Shown: positions 18,457-27,748 of the stretch, in pieces
Position numbering within the stretch: the stretch's first letter is position 1
Layout of the letters: each line of letters starts with the position of its first letter
The notes under the pieces: model-generated
Seen by the model: the letters and a program-made list of their open reading frames with translations, nothing else
Database searches by the model: none
Told to the model about the DNA's origin: nothing
Position numbers and translations under genes: made by a program
From: Candidatus Electrothrix aestuarii
GTDB lineage: Bacteria > Desulfobacterota > Desulfobulbia > Desulfobulbales > Desulfobulbaceae
Assembly (NCBI GenBank): GCA_032595685.2
Contig: CP159373.1
Location: forward strand, 3,871,907-3,935,906
DNA length: 64,000 nt
Direction: 5' to 3'

Positions 18457-19137
18457 TTAGCCAGCGTTTTTTTGCATCTTCATTTTGAGAGCATTCAGTT
18501 CTGTTTCTACATCATTATCTGTCTCTAATTGCAGAAATTCATTTTCCAAGGCTGACATATCGTTATGCAGCTCGTCCATAGCCTCAGCACGCGCTTCCAT
18601 TTCTTCCACCTTGTCTTCCATGCGGTCAAAGCGGGCTTGAGCATCCAGACCGGCATGAAAGGTGTTCATGGTGCTGTCCATCTGCTGCCGGGCCTCAGTC
18701 GCCCGTTGGCGGGCCAATAAGGTGGTGCGCTTGCGCTTGGTTTCTTCCAGTTTGTTTTCAAGCTGAAGCAGTTGCGCCTTCAGGCGATCGCTGGTCGCTT
18801 TGGCTGATGCCCAGGCAGGTTCCAGGCTGGTGATGATCTGATCTATTTCTTTTTTTCGGGCCAGGGCAGAGCGGGCCAGATCCTCCTTGTCCGCCTGTAA
18901 GGCTGTTTCCGCCTTGCTCAGCCACTCCTGCGAGCTATTACGATGCTTTTCCAGTTCGTGAAATAGCTGTTTTTCACTGGCTATGGCATTAACAACCCCT
19001 TCTTTGGCCTGACGAATATTGTCCTCCATTTCCCGAATGATCTGCTTGATGACTCGTTCAGGATCCTCCAGTCGATCAATCAGGTCGTTCAGATTGGCAT
19101 TGATGATGTCGCTCACCCGCTTAAATATACTGCTCAT
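18457..19137 (-). CDS. pspA: PspA/IM30 family membrane-stress protein
   Basis: 226 residues, typical for PspA/Vipp1. It is almost entirely alpha-helical and predicted coiled coil. The N-terminal amphipathic helix MSSIFKRVSDIINANLNDLIDRLEDPERVIKQIIREMEDNI is the family signature. These proteins form ESCRT-III-like rods that bind and repair the inner membrane under stress. No pspB/C/F homologues are adjacent. Instead a giant DUF2339 membrane protein follows downstream. The family is certain; the exact role here is not. Confidence 0.92.
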   Translation of the reverse strand: MSSIFKRVSDIINANLNDLIDRLEDPERVIKQIIREMEDNIRQAKEGVVNAIASEKQLFHELEKHRNSSQEWLSKAETALQADKEDLARSALARKKEIDQIITSLEPAWASAKATSDRLKAQLLQLENKLEETKRKRTTLLARQRATEARQQMDSTMNTFHAGLDAQARFDRMEDKVEEMEARAEAMDELHNDMSALENEFLQLETDNDVETELNALKMKMQKNAG

Positions 19138-19198
19138 GGTACCCTCCTGTCGTATGGTGTGATTCGTTAACCGACGTTAATTCACTTTTGTACTTTAT

Positions 19199-22100
19199 TT
19201 ATTGCAATTTGCATTCAGTTTTTTTATTGCTAACCTCTCGAAATACTTCTCCAAGCTGAAGTGCCGCACTGCGCCGATCACCCATGTCGACGAGTATATC
19301 AAGAATTTGCAGAAATTTCTGAGACAGAGGTAGTTTCATTGGCGTGTCACGATGTGCGAAGTGCTGCACGAGTTCCGCGATACGTGCCGGAATAAATGTG
19401 TCATGCCACCCTTTTAAGTTATCAGCTCCCTCACCTATGATTGCAAGTACTTGGTCTGCAAAGGTTTCAGCAGGGTAGTCCGCCTTAGCTCTCTCGCAAA
19501 GCGTTAAAAAATGGTTCATTACGGAAGCAGCCCATCCTCCTGCACGAACGAAACGATCAATCAGGGGAAGGATGCGGTCTATTTCAGACCAATCACCGTT
19601 GACGTAGCGAGCGGCCAAGTTTGCACGTTCGACTGAAACAAACATCAACGTGCGGACAAGCTCTGGTAGATAGGCTCCAAATAGTTCCCCACTTCGATAG
19701 GTGTTATGTTTAAAGGTAGAGTCTTGAAGAAGCCGTTCAAGACAGAGAGCGAGCAGCGCGACTGCATCTGATGGAATTGTCGGAGCATCGTACACATAGT
19801 TGCAGATATAAGATCTAGTAAATGGAGTGAGGAATGCCCAACAATTATCGCCTTCAAGACCAAGAATCGGCTCAAGAAAATGGTCTTGAAAGTAGCTAAA
19901 AGGGAGAAGACCGGCCACGTAGCCTAGCTGGAAGGCGAGTGTGCGCGTCCATTGAAAGAGCTTGGCTTTTGACAGACCACGGCGTCCGGGCTTCACCCAC
20001 GGGGGCGCATTTTTCTGAATGGTCCAGTCGAGAACACCGGTAAGGAAATTAAGCAATGCACTCTTTGCGCTACTGTTCAGTAGGTTATCAAGTGGGATGC
20101 GTTCAAGGATTTCAGCAGCCTGTTCTGAATACCAGAAGACATCCGGTTCTCCCCATACTTCTGCCGGATTGATTGTCTCAGCTGGACTGTACGGATCAAA
20201 ACTTAGAGGGCCGATCTGGAATTTCCCGGATTCAACCTTCCTCCAAGCTGGAGGTGGTAACGGAAGGGAAGCCCAGCCGTTGCCGTTCTCATAGAAGTCA
20301 AGTGCTACGCTTATTGCCTGTTGATCTTGATTATACTGAAGCACTTCATCACGGCGCGACCACGGTTGAGTGTGGCAGAAAGAAAATGCTAAAATCAGCC
20401 CGGCCCACGTCAGCTTTGGGTCATTGGGCCAAAGCCTACAGATTTCCTCAATAGCGGCTAAAGAAACAACTTCAAGTGGATGTGCAATCAATCTGAGAAG
20501 GTCGAGAGCTGTATTATCCGTCGCTGTACCTTCACGGATTTCCGCTGCAAGACCTCGTGCAACGTAGATTGCATGGTGCCACGGGATAACGGAAACGGAG
20601 GACCATACCATAGCAGAATTTTCTGGCTGGCGGATCGCACGCCCTATAACATCACGCGCCCATTCAATATTCTCTTGACTGCGTCCTTTTCGGCAGTTGA
20701 GTACAATGGCTGCTGTACCGGCTACCGCTCCTTGAAGCATTCCCAGTTGATCTACATCATTCTCCTCAGTTGACTGCTTAAACAGATCGCTATTGTCAGC
20801 TTTCTTGGCTATTGTAATGGCATCCTCAACCGTGTATGTGCTTTGGGTTCGCCCTTCTTCAAAAGATTTGGAAGCCCAAGTCCAAAGGCTGTTCACTCTC
20901 AGATAGTTAGACGCTTTTTCAGCCTTAGCGACGTTTTCAGGTTCAGCAGCAGAAGGACTGATGTGAACAATTGCCATTTGGTCAGAATCCTCTTCTGTAC
21001 GGTAGGCATAATAATTTGTCGGGTCAGGGTCAGCAAGCTCGGCGTATTTAATGGCCTGTTCTGTGAGATCTTTCCGTATCTCTGTAATATCAAGGTGTTC
21101 CTCGTACTGAAACGGTAGGTTGTTTTTAAGATTGAGGATTGCATCACGGGCCTGCTTGGCAATAGGCTCAGTTGCAAGAACGAACCTTGGTACCATCCAA
21201 CTGAGCTGTGTCTTACGGACCGGTCGAGCATTTGCCGCTTGGACTGCCTCAAAATGAGGCTTATCGGTTTGATCGGCGAAGGCGGCTAGGTTCGCTTCTG
21301 ACAACGACAAGTTTTGCATTAATCGATTTTGGTCAGCGGCCAATAGGCGTTGTGAGGTAAAAAGCGGCAATGTTACTTCGGATACAGTCTCGGTGTGGAG
21401 AGCGAGCAGAGACGCAAGGCCAAGAATGGCGATGCACTCGTTTCCCTCAATGATTTGCCGGATCAGCTCGTCAACAGGCTTGTCACGTTCAAGCTCTGCA
21501 AAACACCACTCTTCAAGTGCCATGAATCCGCAGCCGATAACCTTGGGTGCCCATGTCGAACGATACCAGAGGTACTCCCGGTCGGTGCCCCAGAATTTTT
21601 GAGTTCCCCAAGGAAAGGTCAGTTCGAGTGGGATCGGAGTGCTATAACGGTCACGGAAGTAACGGTGCAATTGTCGCCAAGCGGTCATTGCGTGATTGCA
21701 TATCTCTCGAAGGAGCCGTAATGCCTCGTCAGGTGCAGATTGAAAAAGTGAGTGAAAAGGCTCTCGAAGCGGCGAGGGAGGGTAGAAGCTCGGTAAATCA
21801 TCGTGGAGCGATAAAAGCTTCCAATCATAAGAATGGAAATCAGTAGCAGTATGCAAAGAAGGCGGGCATGCAAGCATCATTTCCTCCTGCTGCGTACGTT
21901 CGGCTTCCGGTTTCGCTTGGATGGCCTCACGCCATTCGGATTCTGCACGAATCTCTTGTTTTCGCCGGGCAACTTGATCCTCAGGAAGTTCCTCTTTCAA
22001 GAACGCCAAGGAAAGATCAACGACTAATTCAGGCAACGATTCGGCGAGCTTGGGTGAAAAAGCTATGATATCACCAAACGTTTTTTCACCGATACGCTCT

Positions 22101-24619
22101 GAATTGATGACCCGCTGCAAATAATCAGCCGCAAAGGTCGGTTCTGCTCTCGACGATTTTAAGAGGAGTTGAACCAATGACCTGCTGAAATCCTTGAAAT
22201 CGGGAACTTCTCTCCAGTATACAGAGTTCTCGTCAGGCTCATCTTTGGGCCTCGCGTTTATTGCTGCAAGCCAAGAAGCGCATTGTTGCAGAAGAGCGTG
22301 AGATGTCGGGTTGGGAAGATCGGACAGGGCGTTTTGCCAGACCTCGAAGATTGAGACAACTTCGGGGTAAAGCCTTTGAGGAATTTCTGCAATGTGTTTG
22401 AGAACAAAGTTGATGAGGCGGTGCCAAGCAGGAAAATCAGAAGGCCAACCAAGAAAATACGCAAATCGTTGGCGTTGATCTGGCGGGAGTTCGCCAGAGA
22501 GAATATTCGTATTCGGGGAGGTTTTCTCGGCCTGAAACCAAACGAGCACTTTTCTGAACAGGCGAAAGTCGTCGGCAAAAACGGCTGTTGCAAATTGTTT
22601 CTCATCAACTTCAAATTTCGACGTTCCGAAAGGAGCTACCAGCCACGCTCGCAGCCATTGCGATCTCAAAGTTGAGTCCTCAGCCTGTTTCAAGTATGCA
22701 GACCAATTTTCTCCGTCCGCGTATTCCCATTGGGAAAGAAGTTCAACAACACGGGCGACTGCTGGCGGTTCGCCGCATTCCCTGATTTCATCCATCCATT
22801 GGGAATCATGATCAACTAAGACATAGAAGAACGCCCATTCAAAAAAAATGTCATGAGCAAAGCTGACAGAAATCCCTTCACGGGCGTTTTGCAGAATGCC
22901 GTCCAATCTGAGATCATCAATATGCGTACGCGAAGTGAGCTGGCTCAGGCGAATCGGCTGGCTCAGGTTATGAGCATGAACAGAAGCTAAAGCGAGCAGT
23001 TCTTGCTGGCGGTCAACTGTATGTTGACCAGTTGCATTGTAGCCGCCCCGTTGCCACCAATTTTCAATGAGATCGACTTCGGATTGGGGGGCGAATGTCG
23101 GAGTACTGGGATCGGCCACATAACTTTGGTTTAGCACCTTGGCAAAAAAAGGCCGTCTGACAATTTCTTTTACTTGCTCTGCTCCAAAGAGAAGCGGTCT
23201 CAGATGTTCTTTGGATTTTGCGAGTTTTTGAGCCTCTTCGTCATTCAGTTGACCAACTTCGACCGTCTTGACACCAAGTACATCGAGAAAATCGCCTAAC
23301 CAATTGCGAAGCACTTCAATACCGGTGTCACGAAGGGAAACAATGATGCGCCAGTTATCAAGCAATGGAGAATTTATAATGGTGCGGATCACGTCGAGAA
23401 TGATGGGCTGGTGCTCTTTCTCAATGCGATCAATGGCATCAATGAAGAATATGGGCGTTCCGGCGGCCCCGATCTCCACAAGAAGTTTTTCCAAGGGAGC
23501 ACCTGAGAGACCCTGCGAGGTCGCGTAGCTGGTCCAACTGGTGCCTTCGAGCTGTTCAGCCTTCAGAAATAAGACTGGGCCGTTTTCTAAGGCACGTTGT
23601 ACTGCCCGCCTTACTACGACTGATTTACCGCTTCCCGGCAAACCACGTATTTGGACGAGTCGTGCTGTGGAAAGCTTGGTATCTAGCTTCTTGATGAGTG
23701 GGGTTCTGTTGAGCCGTACTCCACCGATATCATCTGGAATGAGGTTGACGTAGCTTTCTGCAAGTTGTGTCAACGTGTCAAGATCGTGGCGCAAGGAAGT
23801 TGCGCCGCGAAGTCTTGCAAGAGGGGAGATCAGACGGACAAGCCGCACTCGGTCAAATTGCCCCGCTTTCCCGGCTGATGCGCGGGATAGTTGAACAATC
23901 TTTGCCCAGAACAAGGGAGCCTTATCTGCATCCTCCGGTGCGAGGCAATCTCGAATGCGATTAATAGCATCAGGGGGGCAAGTGGCACCTTCACGAAGGA
24001 AGTCGAATTGGATCAAAACGAAGTGCGCAAGGAATTGATGCACGTCTTCAGCCGTGCTTGGCGCTCCCTCTGCTTCCTCCTTCAGTAATGCAACTATATC
24101 GTTCTTGACCGCGTTGATGTCGTTAGTTTTGCTATAGCGTTCTGCAAAGCGAGTATCAAAATGGTCAGCTGTCAGGCTTTCGCGGGCCCAATCGCAAAGG
24201 GTCTTGAGTGCCCGTTCTTTGGCAGGGGTGATTGTGCCAACTGCGGCCCCGTAGCGGTCAGTGTTGATACGGAAGTCCGGCTTTTTAAGGGTTTTCCAAC
24301 TGTCGCGGACGATCTTGCGAAAATCAGAGTTCGTTCTCGCAGCGCTGATCGTAAGCGAACGCTTCACTTGGAGGCTAAGGCGAACTGGGTTCTTTTCGAT
24401 ATCCTCAAAATCGACGATCACGTCATCAAGCTGTTCGCCGAAGTCACGCTGCTGAGTCGATACTCGAACAACAATTCGATCATCAATACCGGGCGCATTG
24501 GCTTCAGCGAGCAATGCGGTGAGATAGAACGCAGCTGCATCTCCTTCAAAGGTGAATCCTTCGCCGCCAGCAAGTTCTGGTGATTGTGACATTTCTATGC
24601 TACGCAAGAATTGAGTCAA
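19199..24619 (-). CDS. STAND ATPase with N-terminal nuclease-like domain (Avs-like defence protein)
   Basis: 1806 residues. Residues about 14-90 read GGEGFTFEGDAAAFYL...DDVIVDFED...RLSLQVKRS, the layout of a Cap4/DUF4297-type PD-(D/E)XK nuclease domain (acidic residue, then QVK). Walker A RGLPGSGKS is near residue 328 and Walker B PIFFIDAID near 395. SFAHDIFFEWAFFYVL near 596 is typical of the end of STAND/NACHT modules. About 1200 helical, Trp-rich residues follow, as in sensor repeats. Antiviral STAND proteins (Avs) share this order: effector, ATPase, sensor. The start listed is a TTG 13 nt after the Rpn gene; an ATG at 24592 is an alternative. Type within Avs is not assignable by eye. Confidence 0.75.
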   Translation of the reverse strand: MTQFLRSIEMSQSPELAGGEGFTFEGDAAAFYLTALLAEANAPGIDDRIVVRVSTQQRDFGEQLDDVIVDFEDIEKNPVRLSLQVKRSLTISAARTNSDFRKIVRDSWKTLKKPDFRINTDRYGAAVGTITPAKERALKTLCDWARESLTADHFDTRFAERYSKTNDINAVKNDIVALLKEEAEGAPSTAEDVHQFLAHFVLIQFDFLREGATCPPDAINRIRDCLAPEDADKAPLFWAKIVQLSRASAGKAGQFDRVRLVRLISPLARLRGATSLRHDLDTLTQLAESYVNLIPDDIGGVRLNRTPLIKKLDTKLSTARLVQIRGLPGSGKSVVVRRAVQRALENGPVLFLKAEQLEGTSWTSYATSQGLSGAPLEKLLVEIGAAGTPIFFIDAIDRIEKEHQPIILDVIRTIINSPLLDNWRIIVSLRDTGIEVLRNWLGDFLDVLGVKTVEVGQLNDEEAQKLAKSKEHLRPLLFGAEQVKEIVRRPFFAKVLNQSYVADPSTPTFAPQSEVDLIENWWQRGGYNATGQHTVDRQQELLALASVHAHNLSQPIRLSQLTSRTHIDDLRLDGILQNAREGISVSFAHDIFFEWAFFYVLVDHDSQWMDEIRECGEPPAVARVVELLSQWEYADGENWSAYLKQAEDSTLRSQWLRAWLVAPFGTSKFEVDEKQFATAVFADDFRLFRKVLVWFQAEKTSPNTNILSGELPPDQRQRFAYFLGWPSDFPAWHRLINFVLKHIAEIPQRLYPEVVSIFEVWQNALSDLPNPTSHALLQQCASWLAAINARPKDEPDENSVYWREVPDFKDFSRSLVQLLLKSSRAEPTFAADYLQRVINSERIGEKTFGDIIAFSPKLAESLPELVVDLSLAFLKEELPEDQVARRKQEIRAESEWREAIQAKPEAERTQQEEMMLACPPSLHTATDFHSYDWKLLSLHDDLPSFYPPSPLREPFHSLFQSAPDEALRLLREICNHAMTAWRQLHRYFRDRYSTPIPLELTFPWGTQKFWGTDREYLWYRSTWAPKVIGCGFMALEEWCFAELERDKPVDELIRQIIEGNECIAILGLASLLALHTETVSEVTLPLFTSQRLLAADQNRLMQNLSLSEANLAAFADQTDKPHFEAVQAANARPVRKTQLSWMVPRFVLATEPIAKQARDAILNLKNNLPFQYEEHLDITEIRKDLTEQAIKYAELADPDPTNYYAYRTEEDSDQMAIVHISPSAAEPENVAKAEKASNYLRVNSLWTWASKSFEEGRTQSTYTVEDAITIAKKADNSDLFKQSTEENDVDQLGMLQGAVAGTAAIVLNCRKGRSQENIEWARDVIGRAIRQPENSAMVWSSVSVIPWHHAIYVARGLAAEIREGTATDNTALDLLRLIAHPLEVVSLAAIEEICRLWPNDPKLTWAGLILAFSFCHTQPWSRRDEVLQYNQDQQAISVALDFYENGNGWASLPLPPPAWRKVESGKFQIGPLSFDPYSPAETINPAEVWGEPDVFWYSEQAAEILERIPLDNLLNSSAKSALLNFLTGVLDWTIQKNAPPWVKPGRRGLSKAKLFQWTRTLAFQLGYVAGLLPFSYFQDHFLEPILGLEGDNCWAFLTPFTRSYICNYVYDAPTIPSDAVALLALCLERLLQDSTFKHNTYRSGELFGAYLPELVRTLMFVSVERANLAARYVNGDWSEIDRILPLIDRFVRAGGWAASVMNHFLTLCERAKADYPAETFADQVLAIIGEGADNLKGWHDTFIPARIAELVQHFAHRDTPMKLPLSQKFLQILDILVDMGDRRSAALQLGEVFREVSNKKTECKLQ

Positions 24620-24631
24620 GTATCACTCTGC

Positions 24632-25507
24632 TTACTCATCTTCAGAAAGTTTCCTGACTGTCTCCTCGGACAGCCCAGTGGCCTGCGCAATCTGTTCAAT
24701 AGTCAGCAGACCCATACGAAGCATGTTAACAGCCACGTCAGCTTTGCCTTTCTCGATTCCTTCATCATAGGCGGATTCGATCATGTCTTTTTCGCTGGCC
24801 CTGTTGCTCAGATATTTTTCATAGGCTCGACGTTCTGTAGCAGACATTTTCAGCAGATCAAGCTTCTCAGCAGCTGCCTGAATGTTCTTGGAGCGAAAAT
24901 CGGACCTGACTTCGGAATTTTTGAAAAAATAGACCCACTCGTCGATGCCGTTCTTGATAATATTGTGGAACCGCTCCACTTCAATCAGGTAGTATTCTGG
25001 GAAAACATTTTTGCCTGCATCAATCTCCCGTCCCACTACTGCCCTGCGTTTTCTTGGTTCTAAACGCAGCTTTTCCTGGGTGTTCAGGCCATAAAATTCA
25101 TTGGTTCCTTTATAGATATAATCGTTTTCTCCTTCTCCAAGGAGAAAGTAGAGAATGCTGACGGAGATGATTTTTTTCACCTGAGCAAATGAATTGCCCA
25201 GCCGCATGCGATCCACAATGAGCTTGGAACTACCATACAGGAGCCGCTGGAGATAATAGCGTTCCCAGCCCGCCTGTACCTCAATGATGTAGATTTCTCC
25301 GTTCTCGTCCTCTACCGAGAGATCTACCCGGTTGAATTTGTCGGTTGCATCTTCCTGATTGCTTTCGCTTTCCAGGATGGTCAAAATTTTGATGTCTTTT
25401 TTGAGTAAGGTACTGAGAAAGCCTTCCAGTACATCGTAGTTGGCTTTGTCACGCAGGATATTTTTGATCGCCCAGTCGAAACTGACCAGTGTTCGTGTCT
25501 CGCTCAT
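24632..25507 (-). CDS. Rpn-family recombination-promoting nuclease / putative transposase
   Basis: 291 residues from the ATG at 25507, which has an AGGAG box; an upstream in-frame ATG at 25573 lacks one. SFDWAIKNIL is the family opening. The PD-(D/E)XK core is visible as RVDLSVEDENGEIYIIEVQAGWE (D...ExQ). The C-terminus contains EKDMIESAYDEGIEKGKADVAVNMLRMG and a small helix-turn-helix-like end (TIEQIAQATGLSEETVRKL). Rpn proteins cleave DNA and raise RecA-independent recombination. The gene directly precedes the STAND ATPase on the same strand. Confidence 0.88.
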   Translation of the reverse strand: MSETRTLVSFDWAIKNILRDKANYDVLEGFLSTLLKKDIKILTILESESNQEDATDKFNRVDLSVEDENGEIYIIEVQAGWERYYLQRLLYGSSKLIVDRMRLGNSFAQVKKIISVSILYFLLGEGENDYIYKGTNEFYGLNTQEKLRLEPRKRRAVVGREIDAGKNVFPEYYLIEVERFHNIIKNGIDEWVYFFKNSEVRSDFRSKNIQAAAEKLDLLKMSATERRAYEKYLSNRASEKDMIESAYDEGIEKGKADVAVNMLRMGLLTIEQIAQATGLSEETVRKLSEDE

Positions 25508-25628
25508 AACGCTTTCTCCTGATAGAAAAAACTGACTGTGAAAGGAAGGACTTTTCTTCATACCCGCCTGCAATAACCGAGGGGTAGGTATTGTTTAATA
25601 TACTGGAATTGAATAAAAAAAGAAAGGC

Positions 25629-25910
25629 TTACAGGTGGAAGTCCCTGAGGAGTGCTGGGCGAATGGTGAGTTTTGTAAGCCGCTCCAGTTCCTCTTTTAT
25701 TACCTCAAGGTGTGCCTGATCATACCATCTTGGGGCAAGGCAGTCAGTACGCCAGCAGCAAAGGTCCTGATCGCAATACTCCCTTGCGGTGTCAAAGCAG
25801 GGAAAATTCCCTTCGGTAATTTGAATAGCATGGATCAAGCTTCGCTTGGTTGGAACATCACAGTTGAGCCCAAGGGCCTTTGCTTTTTCTTTGATCTGTT
25901 GAGCATTCAT
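25629..25910 (-). CDS. Small SAP-like domain protein
   Basis: 93 residues. The N-terminal IKEKAKALGLNCDVPTKRSLIHAIQ is the two-helix SAP fold found in DNA-binding proteins, followed by EGNFPCFDTAREYCDQDLCCWRTDCL, a Cys-rich stretch (CF...YC...CC...DC) that may bind metal. Proteins with this layout are widespread as small orphans in Desulfobacterota and related groups. It lies upstream of the Rpn gene on the same strand, 120 nt away. Role unknown; nucleic-acid binding is inferred. Confidence 0.7.
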   Translation of the reverse strand: MNAQQIKEKAKALGLNCDVPTKRSLIHAIQITEGNFPCFDTAREYCDQDLCCWRTDCLAPRWYDQAHLEVIKEELERLTKLTIRPALLRDFHL

Positions 25911-25937
25911 TGCGGCGTAACAGCAGAACCTTTTTAA

Positions 25938-26409
25938 GTAATCCCAAAGGAGGAGGTTTTTATTTGCCTTTGTATGAAACCTGTCTGGCTCAATTTTTAT
26001 GTTTGCTTACCTCGGACCAGAGGGCCAAGATGGAAGTCAGCAAGCTAAAATGGATATATTGCCCGGTTTTGTTCCGTATGCGTAGCGTGGTAGTTGCAGG
26101 TTGTACGATTTTGTACTTTATGGTACCCTCTTTTGCCAAAAATCCTTGGGACAGGAGAGTATCGGGGACCAAGAATACTCCAAATTTTTCAATGCGCAAG
26201 TAATAGATAGTCTGTAAAGAACTTCTTCTCTGCCCACCGCATGCAGGAACCCGAGCTCGATTCTGTCAGGCAGAACTTGATGCATCTAACAGAACTTAAT
26301 GACAAATGAGCTCTTTTCCTCTATACTGCCCCGTATTTTACGCTTCAGAAGACAAGGGCGGGTGCAGGAGTTCAGGAATCACGAACCTCGGAGGAAGGAG
26401 TGAGAAAGA
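25938..26409. other. Intergenic region upstream of the cobalamin genes
   Basis: About 470 nt. A short plus-strand frame from ATG 26030 to 26203 has a signal-peptide-like stretch (VVVAGCTILYFMVPSFA) but no ribosome-binding site or recognisable domain, so it is only a weak candidate small secreted protein. No cobalamin riboswitch box was found. The cbiET gene has a good AAGGAG box just before its ATG. Confidence 0.35.
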
Positions 26410-27654
26410 ATGTCTGAAGTTTTCATATTTGGTGTCAGTGGTGAAGAGTTACCCAAGGAGCAGCTACGCAAGATAGCGTCATGCAGTGCTGTGGTGGTGT
26501 CCTCACGCCATCAGGCTCTGCTCAAGGGCATGGAGATCCACCGGATCCCTGTTGCGCCGGTGGAAGAGATGGTCTTTGAACTGGCAGTGGCCCTGAACGA
26601 GGGCGATGTCGCGGTGCTGGCCTCTGGTGATCCGCTCTTTTTCGGTATAGGGCGTACGCTGCTAGAACGTTTCGGTCCTGAGCTGGTACATATCACTCCG
26701 GCCCTGTCTGCTGTGCAGCTGGCCTGTACCCGTTTCAAGCTGCCTTGGGATGATCTGCCCCTGATCAGTTTGCATGGTCGCTCGGCGAAGGATATTGCTG
26801 GCAAGATTTTAGGTAAGCCTAAGGTGATGCTCTTTACAGATCATCGCAATAGTCCTGACCGAATAGCCCAGGAATTGCTGACGGTCCTGGAAGAGCATAA
26901 GGATAATGTCCGGAAAAAGAGAATTCGGGTTCGGGTTGCCGAGAACCTGGGGTTGAAAGACGAACGTATATGCAGCGGTACCTTGGCTGATATTGCTGGA
27001 CAGAAGTTTTCACCGCTCAATATGTTGCTGATTGAACAACAGCAGGCACCTGAGGCAGAGGGGGCGGAGACCGCTGATGATTTTATCCTCGGCCTTCAGG
27101 AAGATGAGATTGCCCATTCCCGAGGGCTGATCACCAAGGATGAGATCCGGGCTGTGATTCTCCATCGCTTACGTTTACCACGAAGCGGGGTTCTTTGGGA
27201 TGTGGGCGGTGGTTCCGGTTCTGTCTCAGTGGAGGCGGCCCGGCTTTGCCCGGATCTGACCATCTATATTATTGAGCAGAAAGAAGAGGGCTGGGAGAAT
27301 ATCCGCGCCAATATTGTTCGCTATGGTCTTTATAATATTAAGCTGATCTGCGGTCAGGCCCCGGATGTCTTCCCTCAATTACCTGATCCTGATCGGGTCT
27401 TTATTGGTGGCAGCAAGGGCTTGCTGGTGGAGATTATTCCTCGCTGTGCCAAAAGACTGACGCCAAAGGGCCGGATGGTGGCCAGTGCTGTCTTGAAAAA
27501 GACAGCGGAACAGGCCCCCTTGCTGATGTCATCCAATGGGCTGGACGTGGACGCGCGCACTGTGGCGGTCACCCGTGAAGAAATACGCTATACCAATTAT
27601 GGGGAGCCGGGGCTCCTGCTCAATCCCATTACCATAATAACTGGAAAAAAATAG
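26410..27654 (+). CDS. cbiET: Precorrin-6Y/cobalt-precorrin C5,15-methyltransferase (CbiE-CbiT fusion)
   Basis: 414 residues. Residues 1-210 form the CbiE tetrapyrrole methylase domain with LASGDPLFFGIGRTLLERFG. After a short acidic linker, residues about 235-414 form the CbiT Rossmann methyltransferase with VLWDVGGGSGSVSVEAARL and RVFIGGSKG. It methylates C5 and C15 of the corrin ring and decarboxylates the C12 acetate side chain. It is the first of three cobalamin genes on this strand. The start is set by AAGGAG 8-10 nt upstream. The fusion is the common arrangement (also called CobL). Confidence 0.93.
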   Translation: MSEVFIFGVSGEELPKEQLRKIASCSAVVVSSRHQALLKGMEIHRIPVAPVEEMVFELAVALNEGDVAVLASGDPLFFGIGRTLLERFGPELVHITPALSAVQLACTRFKLPWDDLPLISLHGRSAKDIAGKILGKPKVMLFTDHRNSPDRIAQELLTVLEEHKDNVRKKRIRVRVAENLGLKDERICSGTLADIAGQKFSPLNMLLIEQQQAPEAEGAETADDFILGLQEDEIAHSRGLITKDEIRAVILHRLRLPRSGVLWDVGGGSGSVSVEAARLCPDLTIYIIEQKEEGWENIRANIVRYGLYNIKLICGQAPDVFPQLPDPDRVFIGGSKGLLVEIIPRCAKRLTPKGRMVASAVLKKTAEQAPLLMSSNGLDVDARTVAVTREEIRYTNYGEPGLLLNPITIITGKK

Positions 27655-27705
27655 ATATCTCGCCCAGAGGAGGGATATCTGTGACGATATAAAGAAACTG
27701 TTTTG

Positions 27706-27734
27706 CTGATACGCCGCAGGCTGCGGCGTATCAG
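27706..27734. terminator. Perfect 14-bp inverted repeat between cbiET and cbiL
   Basis: CTGATACGCCGCAG (27706-27719) is followed by one G and its exact complement CTGCGGCGTATCAG (27721-27734). As RNA it is a very stable hairpin with almost no loop. There is no T-tract, so it is more likely an RNA processing or attenuation site, or a cruciform or protein site, than a simple terminator. It starts about 50 nt after the cbiET stop and ends 15 nt before the cbiL ATG. Confidence 0.5.
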
Positions 27735-27748
27735 ACCCGGAGCGTTGC

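Noticed and set aside
26230-26409. Cobalamin riboswitch ahead of cbiET
   Set aside because: No B12-box-like conserved core was found in the leader.
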